From: Verrucomicrobiales bacterium
Lineage (GTDB): Bacteria > Verrucomicrobiota > Verrucomicrobiia > Limisphaerales > UBA1100
DNA length: 7,025 nt
Reading direction: 5' to 3'
Assembly (NCBI GenBank): GCA_002724615.1
Contig: PBPF01000128.1
Coordinates: 1 to 7,025, forward strand
How positions within the stretch are numbered: position 1 is the stretch's first letter; the number at the start of each line of letters is the position of its first letter. The notes under the pieces were generated by a model, which worked only from the letters and a program-made list of their open reading frames with translations, was not told the DNA's origin and made no database searches. This document shows positions 6,447 through 7,025 of this stretch, piece by piece. The translations under genes were made by a program, and so were the position numbers.

Positions 6447-7025
6447 TTTTCCCCCCGCAGCGGCCCGCGTCCTTGACGTTTCATGATGCTAGCCAAGGCC
6501 TCCTTGGCGAGGTTTGCGGTGACAGAGTCCTTGCTTGAAAGGCGCGCCATGAGCGGCAGGGCACTGCGCTGGGTGCCTTGTTGGGCAAGCAATTGCAGGG
6601 CCACCTGACGGTTAGCGGCGTTGGGGTCACTCAGCAGGCCGATCAATGCCGGCTCGGCGGCTGTGCCAAGGCGCGCGAGGGCGATAATGGCGGGCGCGAC
6701 CTCCAGCCGACGCGAGAGGTGGCGGGCGATGGGTCGCGCCGCGCGTGCGTCGGGTAGAAGGCCGAGGGCATCCAGTGCTGCCCAGCGGACGGTCATGGAA
6801 TGGTCGTTTAGGCGCGCGACGAGCGCGGGTATGGAACTGGAATCGCCCCACACGGCCAGGGCGCGGCAGGCGGCCTGACGGGTAAAGGGATCGGTGTCGG
6901 TGAGCACGGGCACGAGTGCGGCAGCGATTTCCGCCCGGCCCTTGCCGGGCTCAGCACGGGCCAGCAGGTCGGCCGCACGATGGCGGGGAAAAGACACACG
7001 ACGCTGCAGGTCACGCAAGGCCTCG
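6443..7025 (-). CDS. HEAT-repeat domain protein, 5' end outside window
   Basis: This is the C-terminal 193 residues of a HEAT/PBS-lyase-type repeat protein. The frame is open through the right edge (Glu-Ala-Leu-Arg), so the TTG at 7018 is not a convincing start. About five alpha-helical repeats are visible, with openings LVPVLTDTDP, LVARLNDHSM, a degenerate ARHLSRRLEV, LIGLLSDPNA and LMARLSSKDS. Several carry the typical D-x-x-x-R-x-x-A-x-x-A-L pattern, for example DPFTRQAACRAL. The chain ends in a short basic tail (KRQGRGPLRGEK). Such repeats form a curved solenoid that binds proteins and have no catalytic role themselves. In PVC bacteria they are often the C-terminal part of larger proteins, so domains to the right of the window could define the function. 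The stop overlaps the acetyltransferase start, which suggests one operon. No signal sequence can be judged from the visible part. Confidence 0.87.
   Translation of the reverse strand, partial: EALRDLQRRVSFPRHRAADLLARAEPGKGRAEIAAALVPVLTDTDPFTRQAACRALAVWGDSSSIPALVARLNDHSMTVRWAALDALGLLPDARAARPIARHLSRRLEVAPAIIALARLGTAAEPALIGLLSDPNAANRQVALQLLAQQGTQRSALPLMARLSSKDSVTANLAKEALASIMKRQGRGPLRGEK
6447..6456 (-). promoter_or_regulatory. Ribosome binding site of the acetyltransferase gene
   Basis: Immediately upstream of the acetyltransferase ATG the minus strand reads GGGGGGAAAA, a purine-rich run resembling a Shine-Dalgarno site at short spacing. It is the most SD-like start in the window and lies in the last codons of the HEAT-repeat gene, so it would support re-initiation at the ATGA overlap. 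It fixes the start at 6446. Confidence 0.4.

Noticed and set aside
6039..6476. Plus-strand open frame of 145 codons opposite the acetyltransferase gene
   Set aside because: It lies antisense to a clear GNAT domain and has no family features of its own.

Overview
The window reads as chromosomal DNA of a PVC-group bacterium, most likely Verrucomicrobiota and less likely Planctomycetota. The evidence is a DUF1501 protein of the type abundant in these phyla, an H-X9-DG prepilin-like protein whose N-terminal segment runs on into LLPAL-type sequence, several Tat-like signal peptides, generally weak Shine-Dalgarno sequences, and a fairly GC-rich composition. The assignment to phylum is inference from protein style; no ribosomal or other phylogenetic marker gene is present.

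Layout from left to right. (1) The 3' part of a plus-strand DUF1501 (alkaline phosphatase/sulfatase-fold) gene, cut by the left edge, ends at 1247. (2) A minus-strand block of three genes for exported proteins runs 4615 to 1248. In transcription order these are a Tat-exported polysaccharide deacetylase (CE4/NodB fold), a secreted TIM-barrel glycoside-hydrolase-like protein that overlaps it by 4 bases, and, after a 63-base gap, an unrecognised Tat-exported protein with a CxxC pair. The last gene ends at the base next to the DUF1501 stop codon. (3) A 125-base divergent intergenic region (89 bases if the longer prepilin start is used) separates this block from a plus-strand type II/IV prepilin-like H-X9-DG gene (about 4741-5961) with an unusually long C-terminal extension. 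(4) A second minus-strand pair comes in from the right edge: a HEAT-repeat protein, cut by the edge, overlaps a GNAT acetyltransferase gene by 4 bases. The acetyltransferase gene converges on the prepilin gene across an 11-base gap that holds a terminator-like inverted repeat.

The most coherent functional unit is the deacetylase plus glycoside-hydrolase-like pair. Both are predicted to be exported and are probably translationally coupled, so they may act together on an acetylated extracytoplasmic glycan. The same two activities are fused in PgaB- and PelA-type proteins. The substrate cannot be read from the sequence. The other genes are typical PVC accessory and housekeeping genes with no clear link to each other. 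I found no RNA genes, mobile elements or CRISPR arrays.
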